From: an uncultured Anaerococcus sp.
GTDB lineage: Bacteria; Bacillota; Clostridia; Tissierellales; Peptoniphilaceae
Length of the DNA stretch: 42,207 nucleotides
Reading direction: 5' to 3'
NCBI GenBank assembly: GCA_943913325.1
Contig: CALTXP010000002.1
Coordinates: forward strand, 1-42,207
Shown: one piece after another, positions 1 through 8,293 of the stretch
How the letters are laid out: each line of letters begins with the position of its first letter
Position numbering within the stretch: position 1 is the stretch's first letter
The notes under the pieces: model-generated
The model's database searches: none
Told to the model about the DNA's origin: nothing
Seen by the model: the letters and a program-made list of their open reading frames with translations, nothing else
Translations under genes and position numbers: made by a program

Positions 1-23
1 TTTTTACTTATTTAAAAATAAGC

Positions 24-944
24 TTATTTACTCCAAATATTAGCAGGATATATTTTATTTTCAAACATTTTTCTAAACTCTTCTTGAGCAGGCTCTAAAT
101 CTTTCTTATATGTAATACCTATCCACTTATCACTAGTTGGCATAATAGTTATCTCTGCCTTATCATCTTTTAATAACTCTTCGATCATTTCTGGCAATAC
201 ATATTCTGCTTTTTCTAGATTATTCTTGTTTTTTTCTAGATACTTTTTAAAATATTCTTGGCATAGATCAATAAACTCAGGATATGTTGCCCACATATTC
301 ATAGATACTAGAGCATCTAGATGAAGTAAACTTTCGTCTAAATTTTCCTTACTAGAAAGTTTTCCATCTTCTTCAAGTTTGATTTCATGAGTTTCTAAAA
401 TCTTGACTAATTTATTATCCTCATTAGCTACTGATACTCCTCTAGTAACACTTCCATTATCTGAAAGTGTATTTTTTAACTTATATCCAGCCATAGCCAC
501 TTGTAATCTATTATTATTTTGATCAGCTGAATTTATTAAAAACTCATGTAAGTCATTAAAAACAGTCTTACCATAGTAATCATCTGCATTTATAACTAAA
601 AATGGCTCATTTACTATTCCCTTGCATGCTAGAACTGCTTGAACTGTCCCCCAAGGCTTTTTTCTTTGGACAGGAGTTTCAAAACCTTCTGGTAATTCTA
701 GAGTTTGATAAGCATAGTCTATATCAACCATATCTTTAATCCTATCTCCAATTATCTCTTTGAAATCCTTTTCTATATCAGGTCGTATTATAAACACAAC
801 CTTGTTAAATCCTGCTTTTATGGCATCAAAAATAGAATAATCTATAATCGTATATCCGTTTTTATCCATTTTTGCTAATTGTTTTATTCCCGCTCCATAT
901 CTTGAGCCAATACCTGCTGCTAAGACTACTAGAGTAGTATCCAT
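24..944 (-). CDS. Sugar-phosphate nucleotidyltransferase (NTP_transferase family)
   Basis: Predicted to join a nucleoside triphosphate to a sugar 1-phosphate, giving an NDP-sugar in the cytoplasm. The N-terminus carries the nucleotide-binding loop LAAGIGSRYG with KQ shortly after, followed by a PWGT segment and an NADDYYG metal/sugar-site motif, all typical of this fold. I start it at ATG 944 (MDTTLVVLAAG, 306 aa) because GGAAGG lies just upstream; a longer frame reaching to 1004 would run into galE and adds a non-homologous tail. It starts 4 bases after the galE stop, so the two are probably translated from one mRNA. The pairing suggests a role in making or salvaging UDP-hexoses (UDP-Gal/Glc or the HexNAc forms), but the sugar cannot be read from the sequence. 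Confidence 0.85.
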   Translation of the reverse strand: MDTTLVVLAAGIGSRYGAGIKQLAKMDKNGYTIIDYSIFDAIKAGFNKVVFIIRPDIEKDFKEIIGDRIKDMVDIDYAYQTLELPEGFETPVQRKKPWGTVQAVLACKGIVNEPFLVINADDYYGKTVFNDLHEFLINSADQNNNRLQVAMAGYKLKNTLSDNGSVTRGVSVANEDNKLVKILETHEIKLEEDGKLSSKENLDESLLHLDALVSMNMWATYPEFIDLCQEYFKKYLEKNKNNLEKAEYVLPEMIEELLKDDKAEITIMPTSDKWIGITYKKDLEPAQEEFRKMFENKIYPANIWSK

Positions 945-948
945 ATTA

Positions 949-1971
949 TTACCTTCCTTCGTATCCTTTTGGATTATTTTTTTGCCATCTCCATGCATCT
1001 TCACACATTTGATCTATATCATATTTTGCTTGCCAACCTATTTTTTCTTTTGCTTTACTTGCATCCGCATAAGATCTATCTGTATCTCCAGGACGTCTTT
1101 CTTCTATTTTATAAGGAATTTTTTTGCCAGATGCTTTTTCAAAAGCGCGGATAACTTCTAGTACAGAATAACCATTTCCAGTAGCTAGATTTATTATCTC
1201 TACTCCGTTTAAATTATCAATATCTTCAAGTGCCTTTAAATGACCGCAAGCTAAATCAACAACGTGTATGTAATCTCTAACTCCTGTTCCATCACATGTA
1301 TCATAGTCATCACCAAATACATGAACATAATCAAGTTCTCCTGCTGCAACTTTTGAAATATAAGGTAAGAGGTTATTAGGAATTCCCTTAGGATCTTCTC
1401 CTATAAGACCTGATTTATGTGCTCCTATAGGATTAAAATAACGTAAGAGCACTACTTTAAATTCTGGATCAGCTGTATTTAAGTCTATCATTATTTGCTC
1501 CATAAAGGACTTGCTCCAGCCATAAGGATTCGTGCAAATCCCTTTCGGACATTCTTCTGTAATAGGCATTATTTCTGGGCTTCCATATACTGTTGCTGAT
1601 GAAGAGAATATTATCTTTTTCACTTTAGCTTCTTTCATAGCAGTAAGTAAGCTTAAAGTCCCTGTAAGATTGTTATGATAATATTTTAAAGGCTTATTAA
1701 CAGATTCACCAACTGATTTTAAAGCCGCAAAGTGAATTACAGCGTAAATATTTTCTTTTTCAAGCACTTCTTTTAAAAAGTCAGTATCTAAAATATCCGC
1801 TTTGTAAAAAGTCACATTTTTTCCAGTTATTTCTTCAACTCTATCAATGGCTACTTTTGATGAGTTTGATAAATTATCATAAATTATAACTTCATAACCG
1901 CTATTTAAAAGTTCAACGGCAGTATGACTTCCTATATATCCAGCTCCACCTGTAAGCAATAATCTTTTCAT
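949..1971 (-). CDS. galE: UDP-glucose 4-epimerase GalE
   Basis: Interconverts UDP-glucose and UDP-galactose with bound NAD (Leloir pathway, envelope sugar supply). It is an extended short-chain dehydrogenase: the Rossmann loop GGAGYIG is at residues 8-14, the catalytic serine lies in SSSATVYG (about 123-130), and the YxxxK pair is Y150/K154 in NPYGWSK. At 340 aa the length is normal for GalE. The start is ATG 1971 with GAGGTGG upstream; a GTG three codons earlier lies inside the ribosome binding site. It is the first gene of a two-gene operon with the nucleotidyltransferase and has a consensus promoter at 2005-2033. Confidence 0.95.
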   Translation of the reverse strand: MKRLLLTGGAGYIGSHTAVELLNSGYEVIIYDNLSNSSKVAIDRVEEITGKNVTFYKADILDTDFLKEVLEKENIYAVIHFAALKSVGESVNKPLKYYHNNLTGTLSLLTAMKEAKVKKIIFSSSATVYGSPEIMPITEECPKGICTNPYGWSKSFMEQIMIDLNTADPEFKVVLLRYFNPIGAHKSGLIGEDPKGIPNNLLPYISKVAAGELDYVHVFGDDYDTCDGTGVRDYIHVVDLACGHLKALEDIDNLNGVEIINLATGNGYSVLEVIRAFEKASGKKIPYKIEERRPGDTDRSYADASKAKEKIGWQAKYDIDQMCEDAWRWQKNNPKGYEGR

Positions 1972-2004
1972 AATTCCCACCTCAATTCCTTATAACTTAC
2001 AATT

Positions 2005-2033
2005 ATTATAGGTATTATAAAAATATCTGTCAA
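2005..2033 (-). promoter_or_regulatory. Consensus sigma-A promoter of galE
   Basis: On the minus strand TTGACA (2028-2033) and TATAAT (2005-2010) are separated by exactly 17 bases. Both hexamers match the vegetative consensus fully. The site lies about 34 bases before the galE start. Confidence 0.85.
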
Positions 2034-2134
2034 TAATTTGTAACCTTTTTTGCTCTTATTAGTTTCATCTTTATAGCCTTATAAATCATTTTAGGGTATA
2101 AAATAATTAACCGAAAATTATACGGAGGTTAATA

Positions 2135-3409
2135 ATGAAAATTGATTATAGTAATATAAAATTAGATGGACTTAATGATTATGAGCAAAAATCTTTAGAT
2201 GCTTTTGATAAGCTCATGGATGGTTCAGGCGAAGGTTCTGACTTTCTAGGTTGGATCGATAGAGCTAATGATTATGATAGAGAAGAATTCGATAGGATAA
2301 AAAAAGCAGCTTCTAAGATTCAATCAGATAGTGATGTTCTAGTTTCTATAGGAATAGGAGGATCATATCTTGGAATAAAAGCTGTTGATGTAGCTTTAGA
2401 TAAGTACTTTGATTCTGATAGGAAAGTTAAGTTAATATATGCAGGTAACCAATTATCTGGACAATATATGGCTGAACTTTTGGAATATTTAAAGGATAAG
2501 GATTACTCACTAAATGTAATCTCTAAATCAGGAACAACAACAGAACCTGCCATAGCCTTTAGATTTTTAAGAGAAGCTTTAGAAGAAAAATACGGTAAAG
2601 AGCAAGCAAAGAGCAGAATCTACGCTACAACCGATAAGAAAAAGGGAGCATTAAAAGATCTAGCTACTAAAGAAGGCTACGAAAGCTTTATAGTTCCAGA
2701 TGATATAGGTGGAAGATTCTCTGTTATATCTGCAGTAGGTCTACTACCACTAGCAGCAGCTGGTATAGATATAGATGAATTTATGGCAGGCTTTGCTGAC
2801 GGACGTAATAAATACACTAATCATGACTTTGAAAATAATGATGCTATAAAATATGCAGCTATCAGAAATATGCTTTATGAAAATGGCAAGGATATAGAGG
2901 TCTTAGTAAATTATGAAGCTAAGCTTAAATATATAGCAGAGTGGTGGAAACAATTATTTGCAGAATCCGAAGGAAAAGATGGTAAAGGAATATTCCCAGT
3001 TTCCGTAAATAATACAACTGACCTTCACTCTCTAGGACAGATGATTCAAGAAGGTAAGAGAAATCTATTTGAAACAGTAATAGAGATTGAAAATCCACTT
3101 AGTGATATAGAAATTAAAGAAGATAGTGAAAACCTAGATGGATTAAACTATCTAGCTGGTAAGAGTGTAAACTATGTAAATAAACAAGCTATGGAAGGGA
3201 CAACTATAGCCCATGTCAAAGGTGATGTTCCAAACCTTAGAATAATAGTCGATAAAATAGATGCTAGAAGTATTGCAGAGTTATTCTATTTCTTTGAAAT
3301 AGCTGTTGGAGTTGGTGGTTATATGTTAGAAGTAAATCCATTTAACCAACCAGGTGTAGAAGAATACAAATCTCAAATGTTTAAGCTTCTTGGTAAACCA
3401 GGATATTAA
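2135..3409 (+). CDS. pgi: Glucose-6-phosphate isomerase
   Basis: Interconverts glucose 6-phosphate and fructose 6-phosphate in glycolysis. Family motifs are present in order: the sugar-phosphate (SIS) site SKSGTTTEPA, the DDIGGRFSV block, and the C-terminal NPFNQPGVEEYK signature with the catalytic lysine. At 424 aa it is of the shorter Firmicute type. ATG 2135 is preceded by GGAGG at 2125-2129. It is transcribed away from galE, and a strong hairpin terminator follows at 3428-3454, so it is probably monocistronic. A -10-like TATAAA at 2097-2102 lacks a clear -35. Confidence 0.96.
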   Translation: MKIDYSNIKLDGLNDYEQKSLDAFDKLMDGSGEGSDFLGWIDRANDYDREEFDRIKKAASKIQSDSDVLVSIGIGGSYLGIKAVDVALDKYFDSDRKVKLIYAGNQLSGQYMAELLEYLKDKDYSLNVISKSGTTTEPAIAFRFLREALEEKYGKEQAKSRIYATTDKKKGALKDLATKEGYESFIVPDDIGGRFSVISAVGLLPLAAAGIDIDEFMAGFADGRNKYTNHDFENNDAIKYAAIRNMLYENGKDIEVLVNYEAKLKYIAEWWKQLFAESEGKDGKGIFPVSVNNTTDLHSLGQMIQEGKRNLFETVIEIENPLSDIEIKEDSENLDGLNYLAGKSVNYVNKQAMEGTTIAHVKGDVPNLRIIVDKIDARSIAELFYFFEIAVGVGGYMLEVNPFNQPGVEEYKSQMFKLLGKPGY

Positions 3410-3427
3410 AATAAGTAAATCTATAAG

Positions 3428-3454
3428 AGAATCCCTTATTGGGATTCTTTTTTT
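3428..3454 (+). terminator. Rho-independent terminator of pgi
   Basis: AGAATCCC (3428-3435), a five-base loop, then GGGATTCT (3441-3448) and a run of T. It lies 19 bases after the pgi stop. Confidence 0.9.
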
Positions 3455-3522
3455 ATAAATGCAAAATATTAATAAATATGTTACTATAATAGGGTCTATA
3501 AAAAAGTAAAAAGAGGTAATAT

Positions 3523-4428
3523 ATGAAAAAAATTTCCCTAATAGGTTTAGGTAATGTAGGAGCTACTGTAGCTTACACACTTGTCGAAAGACAACTTTGT
3601 GATAGCCTAGCTCTTTTTGATACAAAAGAAAAATTAGCTGAAGCTGAGCTTAATGATCTAAATGATGCAATGGTAAATCGTGATGGTAATGTAAATATAA
3701 GTACTGGAAAAATATCAGATTTTGATGACAGTGACATTATAGTCTTTGCCCCTGGAGATATAAGTATTTTACAAAAATATTCAGATAGGTTAGAAGAATT
3801 CAAATATACAAAAACTTGTGTAGAAGAATGGGCACCAATAATAAAGAAGTCAAAGTTCGATGGAATCATAGTTTCTATTACTAATCCATGTGATGTAATT
3901 GCAGAATATATGCAAAAGTTAACAGAGCGTCCACGTGAGAAAGTAATTGGCACAGGAACTATTCTAGATACAGCTAGGATGAAAAATGCTGTGGCAAAAT
4001 TTGTAGATATAGATCCAGATTCTGTCAAGGGTTATGTTATAGGTGAGCACGGCAATAGCCAATTTGTAGCTTGGTCTAATGTATCAATTGCTGCTAAACC
4101 TATAACAGAAATATTAGATAAGATGACTATTGATAGTATAGAAGCATCTACAAGAATGAAGGCTTTTGAAACTATCAAAGTTAAAGGCTATACATCATAT
4201 GGTATAGCAAGTTCAACAGCTTTAGTAGTTGAAACTATATTTAAAGATGCAAAAACAATCCTACCTGTATCTTCCTACTCAAGTGTAGAAGGCTGCTACA
4301 TAGGGCATCCAGCAGTTGTAGGTAAAGATGGAATAATAAGAGATTTCAACCTAAAACTTAACGAAGAAGAAAAGGCAAAGTGGGATCATTCAGTAAAGAC
4401 AATTAAAGAAATGACACCAGAAAAATAA
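3523..4428 (+). CDS. L-lactate / L-2-hydroxyacid dehydrogenase, HicDH-like
   Basis: NAD-dependent 2-hydroxyacid dehydrogenase of the lactate/malate dehydrogenase family, probably reducing pyruvate or a branched 2-oxoacid to regenerate NAD+ in fermentation. The NAD loop GLGNVGA is at residues 8-14 and Asp33 binds the ribose. Substrate and catalytic residues are R89 (mobile loop), N121, D149/R152 (LDTAR) and H176 (GEHGNS), matching LDH R109, N140, D168/R171 and H195. The mobile loop lacks the usual GxxQKPGE lactate signature; from memory its wording (also GYVIGEHGNSQFVAWS and GYTSYG) is closest to L-2-hydroxyisocaproate dehydrogenase of lactic acid bacteria. I therefore leave the symbol empty. 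The ribosome binding site is GAGGT at 3513-3517. Confidence 0.85.
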   Translation: MKKISLIGLGNVGATVAYTLVERQLCDSLALFDTKEKLAEAELNDLNDAMVNRDGNVNISTGKISDFDDSDIIVFAPGDISILQKYSDRLEEFKYTKTCVEEWAPIIKKSKFDGIIVSITNPCDVIAEYMQKLTERPREKVIGTGTILDTARMKNAVAKFVDIDPDSVKGYVIGEHGNSQFVAWSNVSIAAKPITEILDKMTIDSIEASTRMKAFETIKVKGYTSYGIASSTALVVETIFKDAKTILPVSSYSSVEGCYIGHPAVVGKDGIIRDFNLKLNEEEKAKWDHSVKTIKEMTPEK

Positions 4429-4443
4429 GAGGAATATTTAAGA

Positions 4444-4516
4444 ATGAATAAATCGTCCCAAAATCATTAGAAAAAGCTCTAGCGGGTTTTCTAATGATGG
4501 GACGATAATTATTCAT
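4444..4516. repeat. Long-hairpin intergenic repeat, shortened copy
   Basis: A near-perfect inverted repeat with arms of about 30 bases (4444-4474 and 4487-4516) and a short loop, in the gap between convergent ldh and the symporter gene. The arm core, TCGTCCCA followed by ATCATTAGAA and flanked by TGAATAA, recurs in the elements at 10008 and 11682. This copy lacks their outer GGCTGTTGCAAAA ends and the central section, so it looks like an internally deleted relative. Confidence 0.8.
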
Positions 4517-4542
4517 GGTTTTATATCATACCCTTAAAACAA

Positions 4543-4566
4543 GGATCCAAATGGATCCCTTTTTTT
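4543..4566 (+). terminator. Terminator after ldh
   Basis: GGATCC AAAT GGATCC followed by C and eight T. It reads best on the plus strand, ending ldh transcription, and touches the stop codon of the convergent symporter gene. Confidence 0.75.
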
Positions 4567-5791
4567 AAGCAATTTTCCCTTTTCTTCTAAGCCTATTAGA
4601 ACTAATTATTGCTGCAGTTGCATCTCCTGTAATATTTAGGGTTGTTCTACCCATATCAAAGATTCTATCTATACCTGCTACCAAGGCAATACCTTCAACT
4701 GGTAGACCTACTGCTTGAAGTACCATTGCTAGCATTATCATTCCTGATCCAGGTACACCTGCTGTACCTATAGATGCAAGTGTTGCTGTTAAAACTATAG
4801 TAAGCATTTGCCCAAGGCTAAGGTTAATTCCATAGCAAGATGCTATAAAGACTGCACATACACCCTGATAAATAGCTGTTCCGTCCATGTTTATAGTAGC
4901 TCCTAAAGGTAAGACGAAGCTTGCAACATCACGGTCAGCCCCTAAGTCTTCGCAGCATTGTAAATTAATTGGTATAGTGCCCATTGATGATGCTGATGAA
5001 AATGCAAACATCATTGCAGGCATCATACCTTTAAAAAATTTTTTAGGACTAAGTCCTCCTAATGTTTTTATTGTAAATGAATAGACTATTAGAGCATGTA
5101 CTATATAAGCTATATATGCTACTAGTAATACTGACGCTAGAGAGCCAATGATCTTTGGACCATTTTCAGCTATAACTGGCATTAATAAACAAAATACACC
5201 AAAAGGTGATAATTTTAATATAAGTTCCATAACCTTCATAAAGATATCATTTAAAATATCTATGGCCTCTACAGCTTTTTCTTGCTTTTTTTCATCAATT
5301 AGTAAAATTGCAAAGCCTATCAATACAGATGAAACAATTACTTGGAGCATATTTGTCTCAACTATTGGAGCCAAAAAATTGCTTGGAAATATATTTACTA
5401 TTGTATCCATAAACGATACATTGTTATCTACCGAATATTCTAGATTAGTAGTTGCAATCACAGGAAAGTACTTTTTAAAAGTATTAGCAAAGCCTAGTCC
5501 TATAATAATTGCAAATGCTGTTGTACAAAAATAATAAATAACAGTAAAGCCACCTACCTCACCAACTTTTTTAATATCCTTCATTGAGATAATTCCACCC
5601 ATTATTGAAAATAATACTATAGGTGTCACTATAAACTTAAGTAAATTAAGAAATATATCTCCTAAAGGCTTAACATAGTTATTAAGAACTTGAGAGTAAT
5701 TTTGTAATAGTAATCCTAATACAATAGCTAAAATTAGTGCTATAAATATACTTTTAGCTAAGTTCGACTTCTTATCAGTTTGTGTTTGCAT
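4565..5791 (-). CDS. Dicarboxylate/amino acid:cation symporter (DAACS family)
   Basis: Membrane symporter of the glutamate/aspartate/serine transporter family, taking up an acidic or small neutral amino acid or a C4-dicarboxylate with Na+ or H+. At 408 aa it has the family's hydrophobic N-terminal half. The diagnostic C-terminal core follows: a serine-rich hairpin (SSASSMGTIP), the NMDGT cation/substrate motif, and the AGVPGSG hairpin tip. The exact substrate cannot be told; GltP, GltT and SstT types are all possible. ATG 5791 has GGGAGG upstream. It is divergent from uraA and has its own promoter at 5826-5854. Confidence 0.9.
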   Translation of the reverse strand: MQTQTDKKSNLAKSIFIALILAIVLGLLLQNYSQVLNNYVKPLGDIFLNLLKFIVTPIVLFSIMGGIISMKDIKKVGEVGGFTVIYYFCTTAFAIIIGLGFANTFKKYFPVIATTNLEYSVDNNVSFMDTIVNIFPSNFLAPIVETNMLQVIVSSVLIGFAILLIDEKKQEKAVEAIDILNDIFMKVMELILKLSPFGVFCLLMPVIAENGPKIIGSLASVLLVAYIAYIVHALIVYSFTIKTLGGLSPKKFFKGMMPAMMFAFSSASSMGTIPINLQCCEDLGADRDVASFVLPLGATINMDGTAIYQGVCAVFIASCYGINLSLGQMLTIVLTATLASIGTAGVPGSGMIMLAMVLQAVGLPVEGIALVAGIDRIFDMGRTTLNITGDATAAIISSNRLRRKGKIA

Positions 5792-5825
5792 AACTTTTCC
5801 TCCCGATAATTAATAAATTATAAGT

Positions 5826-5854
5826 ATTTTAATCCAAATATACTATCTTGTAAA
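5826..5854 (-). promoter_or_regulatory. Candidate promoter of the DAACS symporter
   Basis: Minus-strand TTTACA (5849-5854), a 17-base spacer, and TAAAAT (5826-5831). Each hexamer matches the sigma-A consensus at five of six positions. Confidence 0.6.
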
Positions 5855-5874
5855 GTATTTATTGTAAAAAATAT

Positions 5875-5903
5875 TTGACAAAATCATTCAAATCTTTTAA
5901 AAT
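5875..5903 (+). promoter_or_regulatory. Sigma-A promoter of uraA
   Basis: TTGACA (5875-5880), 17 bases, TAAAAT (5898-5903), followed by GGAGGT at 5927-5932 and the start codon at 5936. Confidence 0.8.
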
Positions 5904-5915
5904 ATTGAAGATTTG
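5889..5915. promoter_or_regulatory. Inverted repeat over the uraA -10, possible operator
   Basis: CAAATCTT (5889-5896) and AAGATTTG (5908-5915) form a perfect 8-base dyad around the -10 hexamer and likely start point. The position suits a repressor site. The binding protein is unknown, and no PyrR-type attenuator is visible in the short leader. Confidence 0.4.
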
Positions 5916-5935
5916 AGAAAAAATATGGAGGTCTT

Positions 5936-7204
5936 ATGCACGAAAAGAAAATTTATAATGTAAATGATGATATCCCTAGAAAGTTATTGATTCCTCTGGC
6001 TTTACAGCATACCTTTGCCATGTTTGGTGCCTCTGTTCTTGTTCCTATTTTATTTGGTATAAATCCTGGTATTGTACTTTTGATGAATGGTATTGGTACT
6101 TTACTTTTTATCTTAATAACTAAGGGCAAGGCCCCAGCATATTTAGGATCTAGCTTTGCCTTTTTAGCCCCAGGTATAGCTATAATTCAATCCCAAGGAT
6201 TTGAATATGCTCAAGGTGCCTTTGTTATTGTTGGAATCTTAGGATGTCTGCTTTCTTTTATTATATATAAGTTTGGGACTAGTTGGATTGATATAGTATT
6301 GCCACCAGCTGCTATGGGAGCTGTTGTAGCCCTAATAGGATTTGAACTTGCTAGTAATACAATTTCTGGAGGTAGTATAGGTGCAAACATTATGACAGAT
6401 ACTGTAAGTAAATACGATTGGATAGTATTTTTAGTAACACTTCTTACAGCAATACTTGGATCTATAATGTTTAAAGGATTCCTATCAACAATCCCTATTT
6501 TAATATCTATTTTGGTTGGATATATAGTTGCCTACTATTTTGGACAAGTAGATTTAACCCCTGTAAGAGAAGCTTCATTTTTCACCCTACCTCACTTTCA
6601 GTTTGCCAAGTTTTCTAAGGAGGCAATATTTGCTATGCTGCCAGTTTTATTGGTAATAGCAGCTGAACATATAAGTCACCAGGTAGTGACTAGCAATATT
6701 ATTGGCAAGGATCTTATAAATGATCCTGGACTTCATCGTTCTATCTTTGCAGATAACTTCTCTACAGCTATCTCTGGATTAATAGGAGGAGTACCTACAA
6801 CTACTTATGGAGAAAATATTGGTGTAATGGCTATTACTGGAGTTTATTCTGTAAAAGTAATAGCTGCTGCAGCAATCATATCAATCCTCATGGCATTTAT
6901 AGGACCACTATCAGCCTTGATTTCTACAATACCTGGAAATGTTATTGGGGGTGTAACTTTCTTACTTTATGGGATGATTGGTACAAGCGGCATTAGACTT
7001 CTAGTAGATCAAAGAGTCGATTACTCTAAGTCTGATAATCTAATCTTAACTTCTGTAATATTTATAGCAGGACTAAGTGGTCTATCAATCAAGTTTGGAT
7101 CTATACAGTTAACAGGTATGGTATTATCTTCAGTAGTTGCAATAATCCTATCTTTGTTGATTCACTTAATTAAAAAAGCTGGCTGGTCAAATCTTACCGA
7201 ATAA
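5936..7204 (+). CDS. uraA: Uracil permease (NCS2 family)
   Basis: Cation-coupled uracil uptake across the membrane for pyrimidine salvage. The 422-aa protein follows E. coli UraA almost block for block: LQHTFAMFGASVLVP near the N-terminus, GKAPAYLGSSFAF, the uracil-site glutamate in AAEHISHQ, the second glutamate in TTYGENIGVMA, and DYSKSDNLILTSVI near the end. The start is fixed by GGAGGT and by alignment with UraA. It is a single gene between its own promoter and a bidirectional terminator at 7228-7255. Confidence 0.93.
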   Translation: MHEKKIYNVNDDIPRKLLIPLALQHTFAMFGASVLVPILFGINPGIVLLMNGIGTLLFILITKGKAPAYLGSSFAFLAPGIAIIQSQGFEYAQGAFVIVGILGCLLSFIIYKFGTSWIDIVLPPAAMGAVVALIGFELASNTISGGSIGANIMTDTVSKYDWIVFLVTLLTAILGSIMFKGFLSTIPILISILVGYIVAYYFGQVDLTPVREASFFTLPHFQFAKFSKEAIFAMLPVLLVIAAEHISHQVVTSNIIGKDLINDPGLHRSIFADNFSTAISGLIGGVPTTTYGENIGVMAITGVYSVKVIAAAAIISILMAFIGPLSALISTIPGNVIGGVTFLLYGMIGTSGIRLLVDQRVDYSKSDNLILTSVIFIAGLSGLSIKFGSIQLTGMVLSSVVAIILSLLIHLIKKAGWSNLTE

Positions 7205-7227
7205 TCTATGTCAATAATTTACAATTT

Positions 7228-7255
7228 AAAATAGCCTTATACACAAGGCTATTTT
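7228..7255. terminator. Bidirectional terminator between uraA and the CPBP gene
   Basis: ATAGCCTT (7231-7238), a six-base loop, and AAGGCTAT (7245-7252), flanked by A-rich and T-rich runs so that either strand gives a hairpin plus U tract. It overlaps the stop codon of the convergent CPBP gene. Confidence 0.8.
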
Positions 7256-8205
7256 AAAATATTCTTTTCTAAAGAAGAACTGTCATTTATATTTTCTTTA
7301 AGTATATAATTTTTATTTTTTTTAATTTTTCTAATTAATATAAGTACTACTGTAAGCTCTACAATAAATGTTATTAATCCACCCTCTATACCAAATAATC
7401 CACCAGTCAAAAATGGGTTTCCAGCTATCTTAGTCTTTACTAATGTTGTCTCAGATTGGCTAAGACCAGAAACATTAATCCCATATATATTTCCTTGTGC
7501 AAAATTCCAAAAGCTATGAGCTGCTGCCGGCAAAAATATATCATCTGCTATGTAAAATAAAAGTGAAAATATACTTCCCAATAAAAATATATTTACAAAA
7601 GCCAATACTCCAAAACCTGGATTATTTATATGCAAAATAGAAAATATTAAGCTATTCGTTATTATAGCAGAAGCTACTCCATTTAATGATGCAAAGTAAT
7701 TCATTAGTACCGACCTACATAAAAGTTCTTCTTCAAATCCTTGAAAAATCCATCCTATAAGAAAAGCTATAAATATAAGTGGCTTTATATTTTTAAAGTT
7801 ATAGCTAATCGTGGCTAATCCAAAGGCCTTTAATAGCAAAAAATCTACTGTAATCATTAATAGCCCTATGCTTGCTCCTTTTAAGTAGTTTTTACTTTTA
7901 TTAGGGTTTTTTAAGCCGAGTGAAGCAGTGTTTCTTTTTAAATAATACTTTGCTAATAGGTAGATTAAAACACTAGTTAAAATAGTACTATATAAATTGG
8001 CAAGTAATAAAGTATCTCCTGATAAATAATTTGATAAAAGCTTAGGATTAGGGTATATCCTATCTCCTATTTGCACCTGCAAAATAAAAGTAAGTAAAAA
8101 GCTAGGTACTGAGCTAAGAACTATCAAAAGTACAACGAGAACTACTGCATTCCTATTTTTTTGACTTATCTTTGTCTCTTTTATAGAATAATTATCTTTG
8201 AGCAT
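7249..8205 (-). CDS. CPBP-family intramembrane metalloprotease
   Basis: Polytopic membrane protein of 318 aa with the three CPBP/Abi (Rce1-like) motifs: E159-E160 with R164 (EELLCR), F188-x3-H192 (FSILH), and H230-x3-N234 (HSFWN). These are the metal-binding and catalytic positions of the glutamate intramembrane protease fold. Bacterial members act in bacteriocin self-immunity, prenyl-protein-like processing or unknown roles, and nothing here selects one. No bacteriocin gene is visible next to it. The ribosome binding site is AAAGGA before ATG 8205. It lies 86 bases downstream of the 8292-8942 gene, behind that gene's terminator. Confidence 0.85.
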   Translation of the reverse strand: MLKDNYSIKETKISQKNRNAVVLVVLLIVLSSVPSFLLTFILQVQIGDRIYPNPKLLSNYLSGDTLLLANLYSTILTSVLIYLLAKYYLKRNTASLGLKNPNKSKNYLKGASIGLLMITVDFLLLKAFGLATISYNFKNIKPLIFIAFLIGWIFQGFEEELLCRSVLMNYFASLNGVASAIITNSLIFSILHINNPGFGVLAFVNIFLLGSIFSLLFYIADDIFLPAAAHSFWNFAQGNIYGINVSGLSQSETTLVKTKIAGNPFLTGGLFGIEGGLITFIVELTVVLILIRKIKKNKNYILKENINDSSSLEKNILK

Positions 8206-8269
8206 AAATAATCCTTTAAAATTTAATTAAATAAAAAATTCTAACCTCACGGCAACATATTCATAAAGA

Positions 8270-8293
8270 TAAAAACACGGATTTTTCCGTGTT
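8270..8293 (-). terminator. Terminator of the 8292-8942 gene
   Basis: On the minus strand AACACGGA, an AAAAT loop and CCGTGTT are followed by a T run. It begins at the stop codon of the upstream gene. Confidence 0.8.

Noticed and set aside
945..1004. A 20-codon N-terminal extension of the nucleotidyltransferase
   Set aside because: It lies inside galE, has no ribosome binding site and adds no family sequence; ATG 944 has GGAAGG.
3573..4028. A 151-aa frame antisense to the ldh gene
   Set aside because: It is a shadow of a clearly real gene, low in complexity, with no family match.
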